Positions 17,480 through 26,216 of a stretch of DNA of 64,000 nt are shown here, in pieces. Source of the stretch: Pleomorphomonas sp. NRK KF1. GTDB taxonomy: Bacteria > Pseudomonadota > Alphaproteobacteria > Rhizobiales > Pleomorphomonadaceae. The stretch is taken from positions 248,001 through 312,000 of the forward strand of contig NZ_JAMDLH010000004.1 of assembly GCF_023721755.1 (NCBI RefSeq), given 5' to 3'. Made by a program: the position numbers and the translations under genes. Every line of letters starts with the position of its first letter. The first letter of the stretch is position 1. Below the pieces are notes generated by a model, which ran no database searches, had not been told where the DNA came from, and worked only from the letters and a program-made list of their open reading frames with translations.

Positions 17480-18382
17480 TCACTCCGGCAGCTTGAAGCC
17501 GGGCACCAGGATCACCTTCAGAAGTTCCGTCGGCGTCGCCTTGGCGTCCTCGGCGGCGGCCTTCAGCCGGTCGCCGGGGGCGGCGGCGATGCCGGCCGCC
17601 TGAAGGCGCGCCAGCACCTCGTCGGTCGGAAGCGCCAGCTCGGTCGCCACCTCGGCCAGCGTCTTGGCGCCGAAGCCCGCGCCCTCGAAGCGCTGGTCGA
17701 CCAGCTCGGGCGTCCAGGCGGCGCTGGCGTCGATGGGCGCCGGAACGACGGAGGGCACGCGCCTCACCACCTCCACCCAGATCTCGGCCGGGCTGACACC
17801 GTTGCGGTCGGCCACCCGACGCAGCGTGTCGGCCGTGGTCTCCACCGTATATCCGGCCTCGCGGATGGCGCCGACGATCGCCCCCACCGGCGTAGCCGTG
17901 CGCAGCGCCATGGTGTCCAGCGTCGCTTCCTCGGCGTGGCCGAACGGCGGCTCCAGGCTGGCGTCCACCGACCATGAGGCCTTGATGGCGGCGCTGAGGT
18001 CGAGCACCCAGGTGAAGGGCGGCACGCCCCACAGCGTTCCCGCCACCAGCACGGCCAGCAGCGCCGTCGCCACCGGCGCCTCGGGCCGGATCGACACCTT
18101 CTGCTGGAAGCGGTGGCGCAGATAGGCCACGAACTGCCGCCAGTTGAACCACAGGTGGATGAAGCCGGCGATCAGGAACAACAGACTGGAGGTGACGTGG
18201 ATCGCCCCCCATTCCTCCTTGGTGAGGCCGCCCAGCGACCAGTCGACCCAATAGGCGAGCCGTCCCTCGGGCGTTGCGAACAGCATCAGGCCGGTGACGC
18301 CCATGATCAGGAAGCCGCCGGTGGTCATCATCGAAGTCATGGCCCGCCAGCTGAACTGCCGGCCGCTCGTCATCTCGCTCAT
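17480..18382 (-). CDS. DUF4405-type membrane protein (cytochrome b-like)
   Basis: A 300 aa inner-membrane protein. The N-terminal half has four hydrophobic helices with His residues placed as in small di-heme cytochromes b (IHVTSSLLFLIAGFIHLWFNW), matching DUF4405. The C-terminal part (about 160-300) has repeated short helical motifs of the form 'LD..L..VA...G....EI' that recall the SAP-like or RNase-independent repeat domains in such proteins. ATG at 18382 has GGAGG 6 nt upstream; the upstream extension to 18478 lacks one. Possible role in membrane electron transfer, inferred. Confidence 0.75.
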   Translation of the reverse strand: MSEMTSGRQFSWRAMTSMMTTGGFLIMGVTGLMLFATPEGRLAYWVDWSLGGLTKEEWGAIHVTSSLLFLIAGFIHLWFNWRQFVAYLRHRFQQKVSIRPEAPVATALLAVLVAGTLWGVPPFTWVLDLSAAIKASWSVDASLEPPFGHAEEATLDTMALRTATPVGAIVGAIREAGYTVETTADTLRRVADRNGVSPAEIWVEVVRRVPSVVPAPIDASAAWTPELVDQRFEGAGFGAKTLAEVATELALPTDEVLARLQAAGIAAAPGDRLKAAAEDAKATPTELLKVILVPGFKLPE

Positions 18383-18641
18383 CGTTGCCTCCAACCCCAT
18401 GCCGATCGCCGGGCAGTGCCGGCACGAGGCCGCTGCCGCTCTCGCCGCAACCGCCCTGGCCACGGCATGTTTGCCCATACCATTATTTTGGCAATCGCGA
18501 ATATACCGATGCTTTGTATTCAGCCGTCGCGACGGCGAGGCCCGCGATACGCTTCGTTACAACTGTGTCGCCCCTCGCCGGGGCTTCCGCTCGCCCCGCT
18601 TCCTCCGCTAAGGTCGCCGCCCAGCCGAAAGGAGCCGAGCC

Positions 18642-19364
18642 ATGCGCATTCACATCGTCGTCCATGAAGCCTTCGAGGCGCCCGGCGCCTATGAAACCTG
18701 GGCGGCGAGCCGCGGCCACAGCGTGGCCTACTCCCGCGTCTATCTCGGCGAGCCGCTACCAATCTCCGTCGACGGCTTCGACATGCTGGCGGTGATGGGC
18801 GGCCCGCAGTCGCCGGCCACCACGGTCGAGGACTGCCCGCATTTCGACAGCCGTGCCGAGCAGGCGCTGATCGCCCGGGCGATCGCCGCCGGCAAGGTCG
18901 TCGTCGGCGTCTGCCTCGGCTCGCAGCTGATGGGCGAGGCGCTCGGCGCGCCCTGCGAGCACAGCCCGGAAACCGAAATCGGCAAGTTCCCCATCACGCT
19001 GACGCCGGCCGGCCTTGCCAACGACAAGTTCGCCCACTTCGGCCCCACCCTCGAAGTCGGCCACTGGCACTCCGACATGCCCGGCCTGACGCCCGACGCG
19101 GTGGTGATCGCCACAAGCGAAGGCTGCCCACGCCAGATCGTCGAATACGGCCCGCTCGCCTACGGCTTCCAGTGCCACATGGAGTTCACCCCCGAGGTGA
19201 TCGACCTCCTCATAGCCGCCTCCGAAGCCGACCTCACCGCCCGCAAGACCAACCGCTTCGTCCAGCAGCCCGCCGCCCTGCGCGCCAACGACTACACCGC
19301 CATGAACGAAAAGCTGTTCACCTTCCTCGACAAGCTGGTGGAGGCGTATCGGGCGAGGCGGTAG
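18642..19364 (+). CDS. Class I glutamine amidotransferase (GuaA-type domain)
   Basis: A 240 aa stand-alone glutamine amidotransferase. The nucleophile elbow is GVCLGSQ, and QCHMEFTPE holds the catalytic His and Glu. It resembles the GMP-synthase glutaminase domain, but no synthetase is nearby. Such proteins hydrolyse glutamine or gamma-glutamyl compounds. AAAGGAG upstream supports the start. Single-gene unit. Confidence 0.88.
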   Translation: MRIHIVVHEAFEAPGAYETWAASRGHSVAYSRVYLGEPLPISVDGFDMLAVMGGPQSPATTVEDCPHFDSRAEQALIARAIAAGKVVVGVCLGSQLMGEALGAPCEHSPETEIGKFPITLTPAGLANDKFAHFGPTLEVGHWHSDMPGLTPDAVVIATSEGCPRQIVEYGPLAYGFQCHMEFTPEVIDLLIAASEADLTARKTNRFVQQPAALRANDYTAMNEKLFTFLDKLVEAYRARR

Positions 19365-19442
19365 GAGCGCCTGCTATCGCAGGCATCCGCTTCGCCCAGT
19401 CAGCTTGCGACCGGCCGATCCCACTGAAACCTCTATATAAAT

Positions 19443-19576
19443 TGTCATCCTTGCGCAGGCGAGGATCTCACGCAGAAAGAGGCTCCGAAGCCGATATCAC
19501 GCACCCTGCTCAGGGAGCCCGATACAAGCCGCCGCGCCTTCTCGTCCTGAGGTCCTCGCCTTCGCGAGGATGACAG
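19443..19576. repeat. Inverted REP pair inside the 3' end of the RhuM frame
   Basis: REP copies at 19443-19477 and 19540-19574 in opposite orientation, separated by a GC-rich 60-bp segment. That segment is repeated almost identically next to the REP at 20620-20654. The RhuM reading frame runs through this whole element. Confidence 0.8.
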
Positions 19577-20377
19577 GAGAGTGATATAAAACAAAGAGAT
19601 GCGCCGTTCCGCCTGTCCCTCGGCAAAGTCGAGATATTGCGAGACGATGCGCTCCATCGCCACCAGCTCATCCTCGCTCAGATAGTTCAGCGCGCTGGTC
19701 ACGTCGGCCGCTCTGGGTACGATACCCTTGAAGGACGTCATGCCCATCAGCGGCCGCGCCGCATCGGCGCGCGCCTCGATCACCTCAGGCACGGTCATGC
19801 CGTGAATGGCGTAGTGGAACTTGTTCTGGACCGTAGAGAAGAAGGTCTTGGTGATGTCCGACTTCGGATCGTAGTCGACGCTGGTCGCGAAAATGTCGGC
19901 GATCTTCTGGTAGAAGCGCCGCTCCGAGACGCGGATGCGCCTGATACGGCGCACAAGCTCGTCGAAGTAGTCGTGGCGGGCCTGGCTGAGGCGTTCGTCA
20001 TCCATGACGAAGCCCTTGATGATGTACTCGCCGAGCCTCGCGTTGGCCCATTGCCGAAACTGCGTTCCGCGCGACGACCGCACGCGAAAGCCGATGGCTA
20101 TGATCATGTCCAGATTGTAGTGGGCCACGGCGCGGGAGACGGTCCGCCGTCCCTCGGTTTGAACTGTCAAGTAATCCTTGACAGTTGCCCCCGGCTCCAG
20201 CTCACCCTCCCTGAACAGGTTCTTGATGTGCAGACTGATGTTCTGCTTCGTCGTCTGGAAGAGATCGGCCAGTTGAAGCTGGTTGAGCCAGACCGTGTCA
20301 TCCCGCAGCCGCACGTCGATGCGCGTTTGCCCATCCTCGGCGACATAGAGCAGGAACTCGGCAGGATGATCGCCCAT
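19445..20377 (-). pseudogene. RhuM family protein, C-terminus replaced by REP sequence
   Basis: Open frame of 310 aa. Residues 1 to about 263 are a good RhuM family protein (FLLYVAEDGQTRIDVRL, WLNQLQLADLFQTTKQNIS, RAVAHYNLDMIIAIGFRV, LGEYIIKGFVMDDERL, DFAEGQAERR). RhuM proteins often sit in restriction or defence loci. From about residue 264 the protein is translated REP DNA (LLSSSRRRGPQDEK...), so the usual C-terminal 'D.....L..F' end is lost. It may still be stable but is probably damaged. ATG at 20377 follows the stop of a short frame upstream by 2 nt, as in an operon. Confidence 0.8.
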
Positions 20378-20379
20378 CG

Positions 20380-20469
20380 TCAAAGCCTCTCGACCTGACG
20401 GTCGCCGTTGGCGCCTTCCTCCGGCGTGCTGCACGCTACCGCGCGACCGATCCAATCGAGTGTGGGCAT
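20380..20469 (-). pseudogene. Remnant frame upstream of RhuM, possibly a type III methylase
   Basis: A 29-codon frame starting MPTLDWIGR and ending 2 nt before the RhuM ATG. The start is like that of many type III (Mod) DNA methyltransferases, which begin MPTLDWIGK. The rest does not fit, so an internal deletion joining the two ends of a mod gene is plausible. Evidence is short and therefore weak. Confidence 0.35.
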
Positions 20470-20774
20470 ATCAGGGCCATTCCCTTGTAAACCACCGCCA
20501 CGGCTATCGAATCGCAGCGCGGCGATGATCCGACGTGGAACCGGCCGGCGACAGGCAAGGCGCACAGAAGCCGATATCACGCACCCTGCTCAGGGAGCCC
20601 GATACGAGCCGCTGCGATTTCTCGTCCTGAGGTCCTGGCCTGCGCCAGGATGACGGGAGGGGGATAGGGGCGGGAGCTTTGCTGGTTGCCAGAGATGCGG
20701 GTGAAACGCCGTGTATCTCTTTGTTATATATCAATTAACTGTCATCCTGGCGCAGGCCAGGACCTCAGGACGAG
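20470..20774. repeat. REP-rich gap between RhuM remnant and NifX-like gene
   Basis: REP copies at 20620-20654 and 20739-20774 point toward each other across about 85 bp. The 50 bp before the first copy duplicate the segment at 19480-19540 (starting AAGCCGATATCACGCACC). The damaged RhuM locus is thus bracketed by direct repeats. No gene is seen. Confidence 0.7.
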
Positions 20775-20817
20775 AAGGCGCGGCGGCCCGTATCACCCTC
20801 CCCTCCAGCTCGCTCCC

Positions 20818-20877
20818 AAAGCCGGCCTCAAAATTCGCTGGGGTGTGGCACCCCAGTAGAATTTCAGGCCGGCTTTT
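20818..20877 (-). terminator. Nested-palindrome terminator of the NifX-like gene
   Basis: Directly after the TGA stop, an outer stem AAAGCCGGCCT/AGGCCGGCTTT encloses an inner palindrome with CTGGGG/CCCCAG arms and AATTC/GAATT-like sides. The inner part is the minimal form of the nested palindrome family at 33.6-34.0 and 57.5 kb. Confidence 0.7.
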
Positions 20878-21264
20878 TCAGTGGTGGCAGTCTTCACCCT
20901 CCGCATGATGCGCGCAGGTGTGGTCGTCACTGAAGGCGGGGAGTTGCTGGTTCACGAAGGCGTCCACCACTTCGCCCACCTTGCGGCACTCGCCGGCGTA
21001 GAACGGCTGGATGCCCGAGGCGAGGAAGCCCGAGAGCGGCCGCGCGCCCATGCCGTAGGCGACGATGGCGGTGACGCCGCGTTCGGCCAGCTGGCGCACC
21101 GGCGCCAGGCAGTTGTCGTGCGGCAGGGCCGGCAGCACGGCCGATTCCACCACCGCGCCATTGTCGATGCGGAACAGCGAGAAGGCGTCGCAGTGGCCGA
21201 AGTGGCCGGAAATGTCGGCGTCGAAGCCGCCGGGGGCGTCGGAGGGAACGGCAAGCAGGGTCAT
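20878..21264 (-). CDS. NifX/NifB-like dinitrogenase iron-molybdenum cofactor family protein
   Basis: A 128 aa protein of the NifX/NafY small metallocluster-binding fold: 'IS.HFGHCDAFSLFRID', then an 'LAERGVTAIVAYGMGARPLSGF...GI..F' segment. The His/Cys-rich tail (HTCAHHAEGEDCHH) could bind metal. Without nif genes nearby it is probably a general Fe-S or metal-handling protein. It overlaps the DUF134 gene by 4 nt; this pair is common in bacteria. Confidence 0.85.
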   Translation of the reverse strand: MTLLAVPSDAPGGFDADISGHFGHCDAFSLFRIDNGAVVESAVLPALPHDNCLAPVRQLAERGVTAIVAYGMGARPLSGFLASGIQPFYAGECRKVGEVVDAFVNQQLPAFSDDHTCAHHAEGEDCHH

Positions 21265-21638
21265 GATCGGTCTTCGTCCTTCAGTTTCGCAGGCGTATCC
21301 CCTTCGACGAAGCTGTCCTTCGGCCTGTGTCCGCAGCCGCCATCCTTGGGCCGCGTCACGCTGCCGCCCTCGATGCGCAAGGCCAGCCCGCGCGTGATGG
21401 CGGTGGCCGTCACCCGCCGCGCCTCGCCGAGGATGCGCGACAGCGTCGACCGCGACACGTTCATCCTCAGCGCCGCTTCCTGCTGGTCCAGCCCCTCGAC
21501 GTCGACGAGGCGCAACGCCTCGTGTCCGTCCAGCGTCAGCACGATCTCGCTGAGCGAGACCATCGGAATGCCCTGGGGCTTGAAATAGCTGGCAGGCAAG
21601 TCGTCGCTGACGGTGCGGGGCTTCTGCGGTCTCGCCAT
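21261..21638 (-). CDS. DUF134 family HTH protein
   Basis: A 125 aa protein with the DUF134 layout: KPR.....P...YFKP.GIP near the start, then an HTH of sigma-70 region 4 type (VEGLDQQEAALRMNVSRSTLSRILGEARR). C-terminal Gly/Lys-rich tail. Probably regulates or partners the NifX-like protein encoded next. ATG at 21638 is the only start that gives the family's typical N-terminus. Confidence 0.88.
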   Translation of the reverse strand: MARPQKPRTVSDDLPASYFKPQGIPMVSLSEIVLTLDGHEALRLVDVEGLDQQEAALRMNVSRSTLSRILGEARRVTATAITRGLALRIEGGSVTRPKDGGCGHRPKDSFVEGDTPAKLKDEDRS

Positions 21639-21756
21639 CCGGACTCCGTTTTGGGAATACACCCATAATATGCGCCGCCGATCGCCGGCGCGACAGTCGG
21701 TTATGCACGTATACTCACAAGAAGGGAAACGGGAAAGCCGCCCGTCGGGGCCGAGG

Positions 21757-22464
21757 CTACGGCCCGTCGCTCGGCGCCAGCGTGAAATAGTCCCCGGAAC
21801 GGAGCTCGGCCGTGCCGTCCTCGTAGCGGAGGTAGGCATAGCCGTGATCGTCGATCTGGCGGCCGGCATAGAGCTGCATCATGGCCACCTTCTTGCCGGT
21901 CTGCCGGCAGACCATGCCGTTGGCCGTGATCTCCGCCATCATCGCCCGGGAGCGGTCGACCCGTTTTTCCAGCGCCAGCTTCCGCTTGGCCTGCATCGAC
22001 GGCAGCTCCGCCTCGTTCTCGCCGGCCTGTTGTTCGAGAAGCGCGGCATGCTGCGCCTTGAGCGCCTCGACCAGCGAGCGGAGATAGTCCTTCTTGTCGG
22101 CCGGCGAAACGAACTGGTCGGCCAGCACGTCCTCATAGTCGTCCGACAGCTGGGCCACCTCAGTGGCCGCCTCCCGAACGTCGGCGTCGATCTCCTTGAG
22201 GTGGTCCCACCAGGCGCGCTCGGGGCGCACGGGGACGGGCGCCGGCGCGGCGTCGAGGTTGATCTCCCAGGCCGCGCGGGGGAGCGGCTTCGGCTCCGGC
22301 GCCTTGCCGAGGATCATCAGCACGATGATGCCCAGCCCCGAAGTAAAGAAGCAGACCACGCCCCAAATCCAGGGATTGCGATTGGTCAGGATCGCGATGT
22401 AACCGCCGACAAAGCCCGTCAGGCAGGCCGCGAAAAGCCATCGCCACATCTCGTAATCGTACAT
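21757..22464 (-). CDS. Hypothetical membrane protein with two TM helices and coiled coil
   Basis: 235 aa, not recognised. Two N-terminal transmembrane helices (LFAACLTGFVGGYIAILT and WIWGVVCFFTSGLGIIVLMIL), then a Pro-rich linker and a charged helical region rich in Glu/Lys (about 90-185). The C-terminus has a beta-rich segment ('LYAGRQIDDHGYAYLRYEDGTAELRSGDYFTL') of a kind often found in small SH3-like domains. ATG at 22464 is the first in frame. Single gene with REP-rich DNA upstream. Confidence 0.65.
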   Translation of the reverse strand: MYDYEMWRWLFAACLTGFVGGYIAILTNRNPWIWGVVCFFTSGLGIIVLMILGKAPEPKPLPRAAWEINLDAAPAPVPVRPERAWWDHLKEIDADVREAATEVAQLSDDYEDVLADQFVSPADKKDYLRSLVEALKAQHAALLEQQAGENEAELPSMQAKRKLALEKRVDRSRAMMAEITANGMVCRQTGKKVAMMQLYAGRQIDDHGYAYLRYEDGTAELRSGDYFTLAPSDGP

Positions 22465-23024
22465 GTCCCGAACGTCCTCCAGCCCTGCCCACCGGGCGCC
22501 CCTCGAATCGCCGCTGAAGAGACATCCCGGTTCAGGCGTCACTCCCTATGACAAAGGCGAGCCAAACCGCGTCAGCAGCCTGAGGTGGCAATCTATTCAG
22601 GCCTCATGGCCCCGGCAATCGCAGTCCTGCGGACCTAGAGCCACTCCAGCAAAAGTGGGAACCGGTTTTGCGTCCGGAGTTGCTTCAAAAACAAAGAGCT
22701 AGAGCCTGTTGGCGAACCAGAGTTCGCCGGACGGGCTCTAGGGAAACATGGCTAACGACAGGCTCGCAGCCATCCGGGAAGCCGTCTGCCCTTCGCCGTC
22801 CTGATGGGTGGCGCACGATATCGGCCTCTCGCCCGACCGGCCCGAGATCCTCGGCTTTCACCGAGGAGGACAGCGTGATGGCAGCGGGCGACAAGTCGGC
22901 CGGGCGAGCCACAAGCCGCATAAATATCTGTTTTATATCAATCAATTGTCATCCTGGCGAAGGCCAGGACCTCAGGACGAGAAGGCGACGACGCCCATAT
23001 GGGTCTCCCCCACCTTTCCCCCTT
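22465..23024. repeat. Gene-free repeat stretch
   Basis: About 560 bp without a gene. It contains a Rhizobiales-type palindromic repeat at about 22637-22680 (AAAGTGGGAACCGGTTTTGC), a symmetric 40-bp repeat at 22700-22742 (arms GAGCC.. / ..GGCTC around GCGAACCAGAGTTCGC, copied in reverse at 31788-31825) and a REP at 22948-22982. Confidence 0.65.
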
Positions 23025-23624
23025 TCACCCCGCCTTCCCCTCTTCCCGCGCCTCCCACACCTCCTTCGCCGCGTCGGCGTTGATCGCCGCGATGGCGAGG
23101 CCGACGATCAGGTCGGGCCAGGTGGTTTGCCACAGGAAGGCGGTGATGAGGCCGGCGGCGATAATCGCCACGTTGGCGAGCGCGTCGTTGCGGGCCGACA
23201 GGAACGCCGCCTTGCCGAGGCTGCCGCCGTGGTGGCGCACGCGGGCGAGCAGCAGCGCGCAAGCAAGGTTGACGGCAAGCGCCCCGAGCCCGGTCAGCGA
23301 CAGCGCCAGCGGTTCCGGCGCCACCGGCTCCATGAATTTCTGCCAGGCGGTCCACAGCGTTGCGAGGCCGGGCACCAGGATGATCGCGGCCAGCGCCATG
23401 CCCACCCGCGCCCGGGCCGGCGCCGACCAGCCGAGCGCCAGCACGATCAGGAGGTTGATCGCCGTGTCTTCGAGGAAGTCGACGCTGTCGGCGAACAGCG
23501 ACACCGATCCGATGGCCAGCGCCACCGCGAACTCCACCCCGAAATAGCCAAGGTTGAGAAGCGCCACGAGCAGCGCCACCCGCCGGAGCGGCCCCTGAAG
23601 CAGGCTATGAGCCGCCCCCGTCAC
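23025..23624 (-). CDS. Cation diffusion facilitator family transporter (short form)
   Basis: A 199 aa inner-membrane protein with about six helices. The CDF metal site pattern is present: FADSVDFLEDTA in helix 2 and ARNDALANVAIIAAG in helix 5. It lacks the cytoplasmic C-terminal domain of classical CDF exporters, as in the small CDF-like group. Probable Zn2+/Co2+ antiport with H+. It overlaps no neighbour but is 1 nt from the SH3 gene's stop, so the two may be co-transcribed. Confidence 0.85.
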   Translation of the reverse strand: MTGAAHSLLQGPLRRVALLVALLNLGYFGVEFAVALAIGSVSLFADSVDFLEDTAINLLIVLALGWSAPARARVGMALAAIILVPGLATLWTAWQKFMEPVAPEPLALSLTGLGALAVNLACALLLARVRHHGGSLGKAAFLSARNDALANVAIIAAGLITAFLWQTTWPDLIVGLAIAAINADAAKEVWEAREEGKAG

Positions 23625-23625
23625 G

Positions 23626-24153
23626 TCACTTGAACCGCTCGCCGGGGTAGACGCCCCACAGCCGGTCCTGCTTGACGAAACCGGACACCTTCGAGGTCGC
23701 CACCTCGCACCACCGGCCGTCGCATTCGCGCAGCCGGACGATGACGCCGGGCTCCAGCACCGCCGCCACCGGTCCGTCGGGGCGCTTTCTGAGCCGCGCC
23801 GCCTCGCCGCCCGACCATGGCTCCACCAGCGCCGTTCTCCGGCCCGACAGCAGCGGCCCGAAAATCCAGCCGTCCTCCCCGGTCCAGTCGCGAATGCGCC
23901 GCCAGTTGCCGTACTCCTGATAGATCTCCACCGGCAGGCCGCGCCGCACGAAGCTCCACTTCACGGCATAGTCGGTGCCGGGGCCATGTCGCACGTTGAC
24001 CTTGCTCGACTTGACGCTGACGAAGCGCGGCAGCGGCAGCCCCGACGGCCCGCGTATGTTGGCCGACGCGGCTCCCGGCAACAGCATGGCGACGAGCGCC
24101 ACGCAAGCCGCAACGCAGGCCGCGACGCAGAGAACTCTAGAGATCCGGCTCAT
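23626..24153 (-). CDS. Secreted SH3-domain protein
   Basis: A 175 aa exported protein. The N-terminal signal peptide is ISRVLCVAACVAACVALVAMLLPGAASA. Two bacterial SH3-like repeats follow: 'VNVRHGPGTDYAVKWSFVRRGLPVEI' with 'WRRIRDWTGEDGWIFGPLLSG', then 'ARLRKRPDGPVAAVLEPGVIVRLRECDGRWCEV' with 'GFVKQDRLWGVYPGE'. This is the DUF1058/SH3_4 type common in Rhizobiales, thought to bind cell-wall material. Start at 24153 gives a proper signal peptide. Confidence 0.88.
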   Translation of the reverse strand: MSRISRVLCVAACVAACVALVAMLLPGAASANIRGPSGLPLPRFVSVKSSKVNVRHGPGTDYAVKWSFVRRGLPVEIYQEYGNWRRIRDWTGEDGWIFGPLLSGRRTALVEPWSGGEAARLRKRPDGPVAAVLEPGVIVRLRECDGRWCEVATSKVSGFVKQDRLWGVYPGERFK

Positions 24154-24946
24154 GACTCCTCGGGCAACTCCATGGTCAAGCGACAGGGCGCGCGGGGGCT
24201 CCAGCCAATGACGCCGGAGCATGCGCTCGGCGACCATTCAACTTGGCCGGCGGGCGCTTTTTCAAAGGCCGCTCCAACACATTGGCAACCGTCCTGTGTC
24301 TGGAACGACCCGACGCATGCTCTACCACGCAAAGGCCCGATGCAACACCTCCACCCCATACATCCCTCACAGCCCCTTCCGGGCCGAGGTCCTCTGCCTG
24401 CGAGAGAGGAGGACAGGTTGATGGGAGCGGGAGTTTCACCTCGAAGCGTGGAAAGGCCGAAGGGCGAGGGCAAGCGGACACATGCCAGGCACCCGTTCCC
24501 TATCCCTTTCCTGTCCTCCTCTGCGAAGGCAGAGGACCTCAGGACGGTGGAGCAAGCCGCCGATATCATGCTCCCACTCTCGCCAGCCCGCCGATACATC
24601 CCTCGGCGCCCCTTCCTGCCCGAGATCCTCTGCCTTCGCAGAGGAGGACAGCCTGATGGAGGCGGGAGTGCTATACCAACCCTTTGCCCCTTCCGGCCCG
24701 AGGTCCACCTTGCATTCGCACGCGAATGCAAGCGGCCTGCGCGCAGGATGACGATTTATATAGAGGGACCAGTTGGATAGGCCGCGCGCCGACCCACTCG
24801 GCGCATTGCCCCCCAATAGAGGGCACGCCCGCCCAGACCCATACACAACGCTCTATCTATTTGTTTTATACCAATTAACTGTCATCCTGCGCTTTAGGCG
24901 CAGGACCTCGGGCAGAACGGGGCGCAACACCGATATAACGCTCCCC
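24154..24946. repeat. REP cluster, five copies in 0.6 kb
   Basis: About 790 bp without a gene. REP copies lie near 24385-24416, 24512-24548, 24622-24658, 24697-24755 (long-stem subtype) and 24880-24920. The first three carry the CCTCTGC..GCAGAGG variant of the stem. Segments between copies are also repeated elsewhere: the start of the spacer near 24755 (TTTATATAGAGGGACC) matches the composite elements at 28.6 and 41.5 kb. Confidence 0.75.
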
Positions 24947-25537
24947 TCAAAGAAACGCCGCCGCCACCGATAGCACCAGCACCGCCGCGAACGTCACGTT
25001 CACCCATCGCCTCACCCTCGGGTTGGTCACCGCGCGGGCGAGGAGCGATCCCGCCGCCAGCCACAGCACGTTGACGATCACCACCAGCGCCAGGAACAGG
25101 CCGCCCTTCAGGAGCTCGTCGGCCACCGACCGGCCCGGCAGCAGCGTGAAGCGCGACACCACCGCCGCCACCGACACGTAAGCCTTGGGGTTGGTCAGCG
25201 ACAGCAGCACCCCCGGCAGCACGCCGGGCGCCCGCCCCGGCGCTTCCATGCGGGAGATCGGCGGCGCCGTGGCGATCCGGAAGGCGAGGTAGACGAGGTA
25301 GGCGCTGGCCGCCACCGTCACCACCGGCGCGATGCCGGGGAACGACAGGATCGCCGCCCACAGGCCCGAGCCCACCAGCGCCACCACCGCCACCATGCCG
25401 AGATCGAGCCCGATCATGTAGGGAACGCCCCGGCGCGCACCGAAGGCGCCGCCGATGGCGGCAAGGCTCATGGTGTTGGGTCCGGGGCTGCCGACCAGGG
25501 CGAGCGAGGTCAGAAGATAGAGCGGCGCGGCGTCCAT
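24947..25537 (-). CDS. LysE family translocator
   Basis: A 196 aa inner-membrane exporter of the LysE/RhtB family with about six helices. The signature GSPGPNTM lies at residues 16-23, and LSLTNPKAY is the second conserved loop. Substrates are typically amino acids or homoserine lactones; the specific one is unknown. Monocistronic, ATG at 25537, REP DNA downstream. Confidence 0.9.
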   Translation of the reverse strand: MDAAPLYLLTSLALVGSPGPNTMSLAAIGGAFGARRGVPYMIGLDLGMVAVVALVGSGLWAAILSFPGIAPVVTVAASAYLVYLAFRIATAPPISRMEAPGRAPGVLPGVLLSLTNPKAYVSVAAVVSRFTLLPGRSVADELLKGGLFLALVVIVNVLWLAAGSLLARAVTNPRVRRWVNVTFAAVLVLSVAAAFL

Positions 25538-25710
25538 GGAACCTCCGATCGCAGGGCGAGTCTACCGATCCCCGGCCCCTCGTCAACGCGGCCGCCTTCC
25601 TGTCCCGCCGATCACGTTTGCTGGATCGGGGGAACCTTCGACGGCTGCCGGAGGTTCGTGTTGGGTTGGAGGCGGCGTGTCGCCGCCTCCGGGCTGAGAG
25701 GAGATCGGCC

Positions 25711-25920
25711 ATGACAAATCTTGCAAGGACCCCGGTGGAAACGCTCCACCACATCGCCGCCCTGTCCGAGCAGATGGCGCAGCAGGCCCAGCGTTGCGAT
25801 CTGCCCTTCGTCGCCTACCTGCTGTCCATGGCGAGCCAGGAAGCGCGCGCCGAGCTGAAGAGGGCCGGCTTCCCCATCGCGGCCAGCCAGAGCGCCCACA
25901 CCGGCAGCGTCGTGCAGTAG
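25711..25920 (+). CDS. Conserved small helical protein
   Basis: A 69 aa protein with the pattern 'PVETLHHIAALSEQMAQQAQRCDLPFVAYLLSMASQEARAEL'. The ATG has AGAGGAGA upstream, which supports it as real. I recall similar small proteins in Rhizobiales without a known role. It stands alone between lysE and the GGDEF-EAL gene. Confidence 0.6.
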   Translation: MTNLARTPVETLHHIAALSEQMAQQAQRCDLPFVAYLLSMASQEARAELKRAGFPIAASQSAHTGSVVQ

Positions 25921-26216
25921 CCGAGACGCGCGGGGCCGAGCGCCCCGCCGCCCGCCCAAAAGGGCAGAAACATACATGAAATCAATGAGATGAAGCATAC
26001 TGGCGAGCCCCGCTCGCCGGGCACGCTTAGGCACAATTGTCCATTTCGCCAGATCCGCCGCAGACTTTCCTTCGGTATGGATTTTAGTATAGTCCAACAG
26101 ACTCAATATTGAATCTGCGTCATCGGAGTAAGCTGGCGTTCACTGCAAAGCTTCCACTATTGGTAATCTATCTGGGGTAGAATAGACGCTCGTCACGCGG
26201 AAATGGCAGGCCGAAA
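25921..26216. other. Intergenic region before the GGDEF-EAL gene
   Basis: About 300 bp, more AT-rich than average near 26060-26170. A promoter for the downstream gene should be here, but no clear sigma-70 hexamers or operators were recognised. Confidence 0.4.

Noticed and set aside
24360-24920. Regularly repeated palindromes as a possible CRISPR array
   Set aside because: Spacing is irregular, orientation alternates, spacers are themselves repeated, and there are no cas genes.
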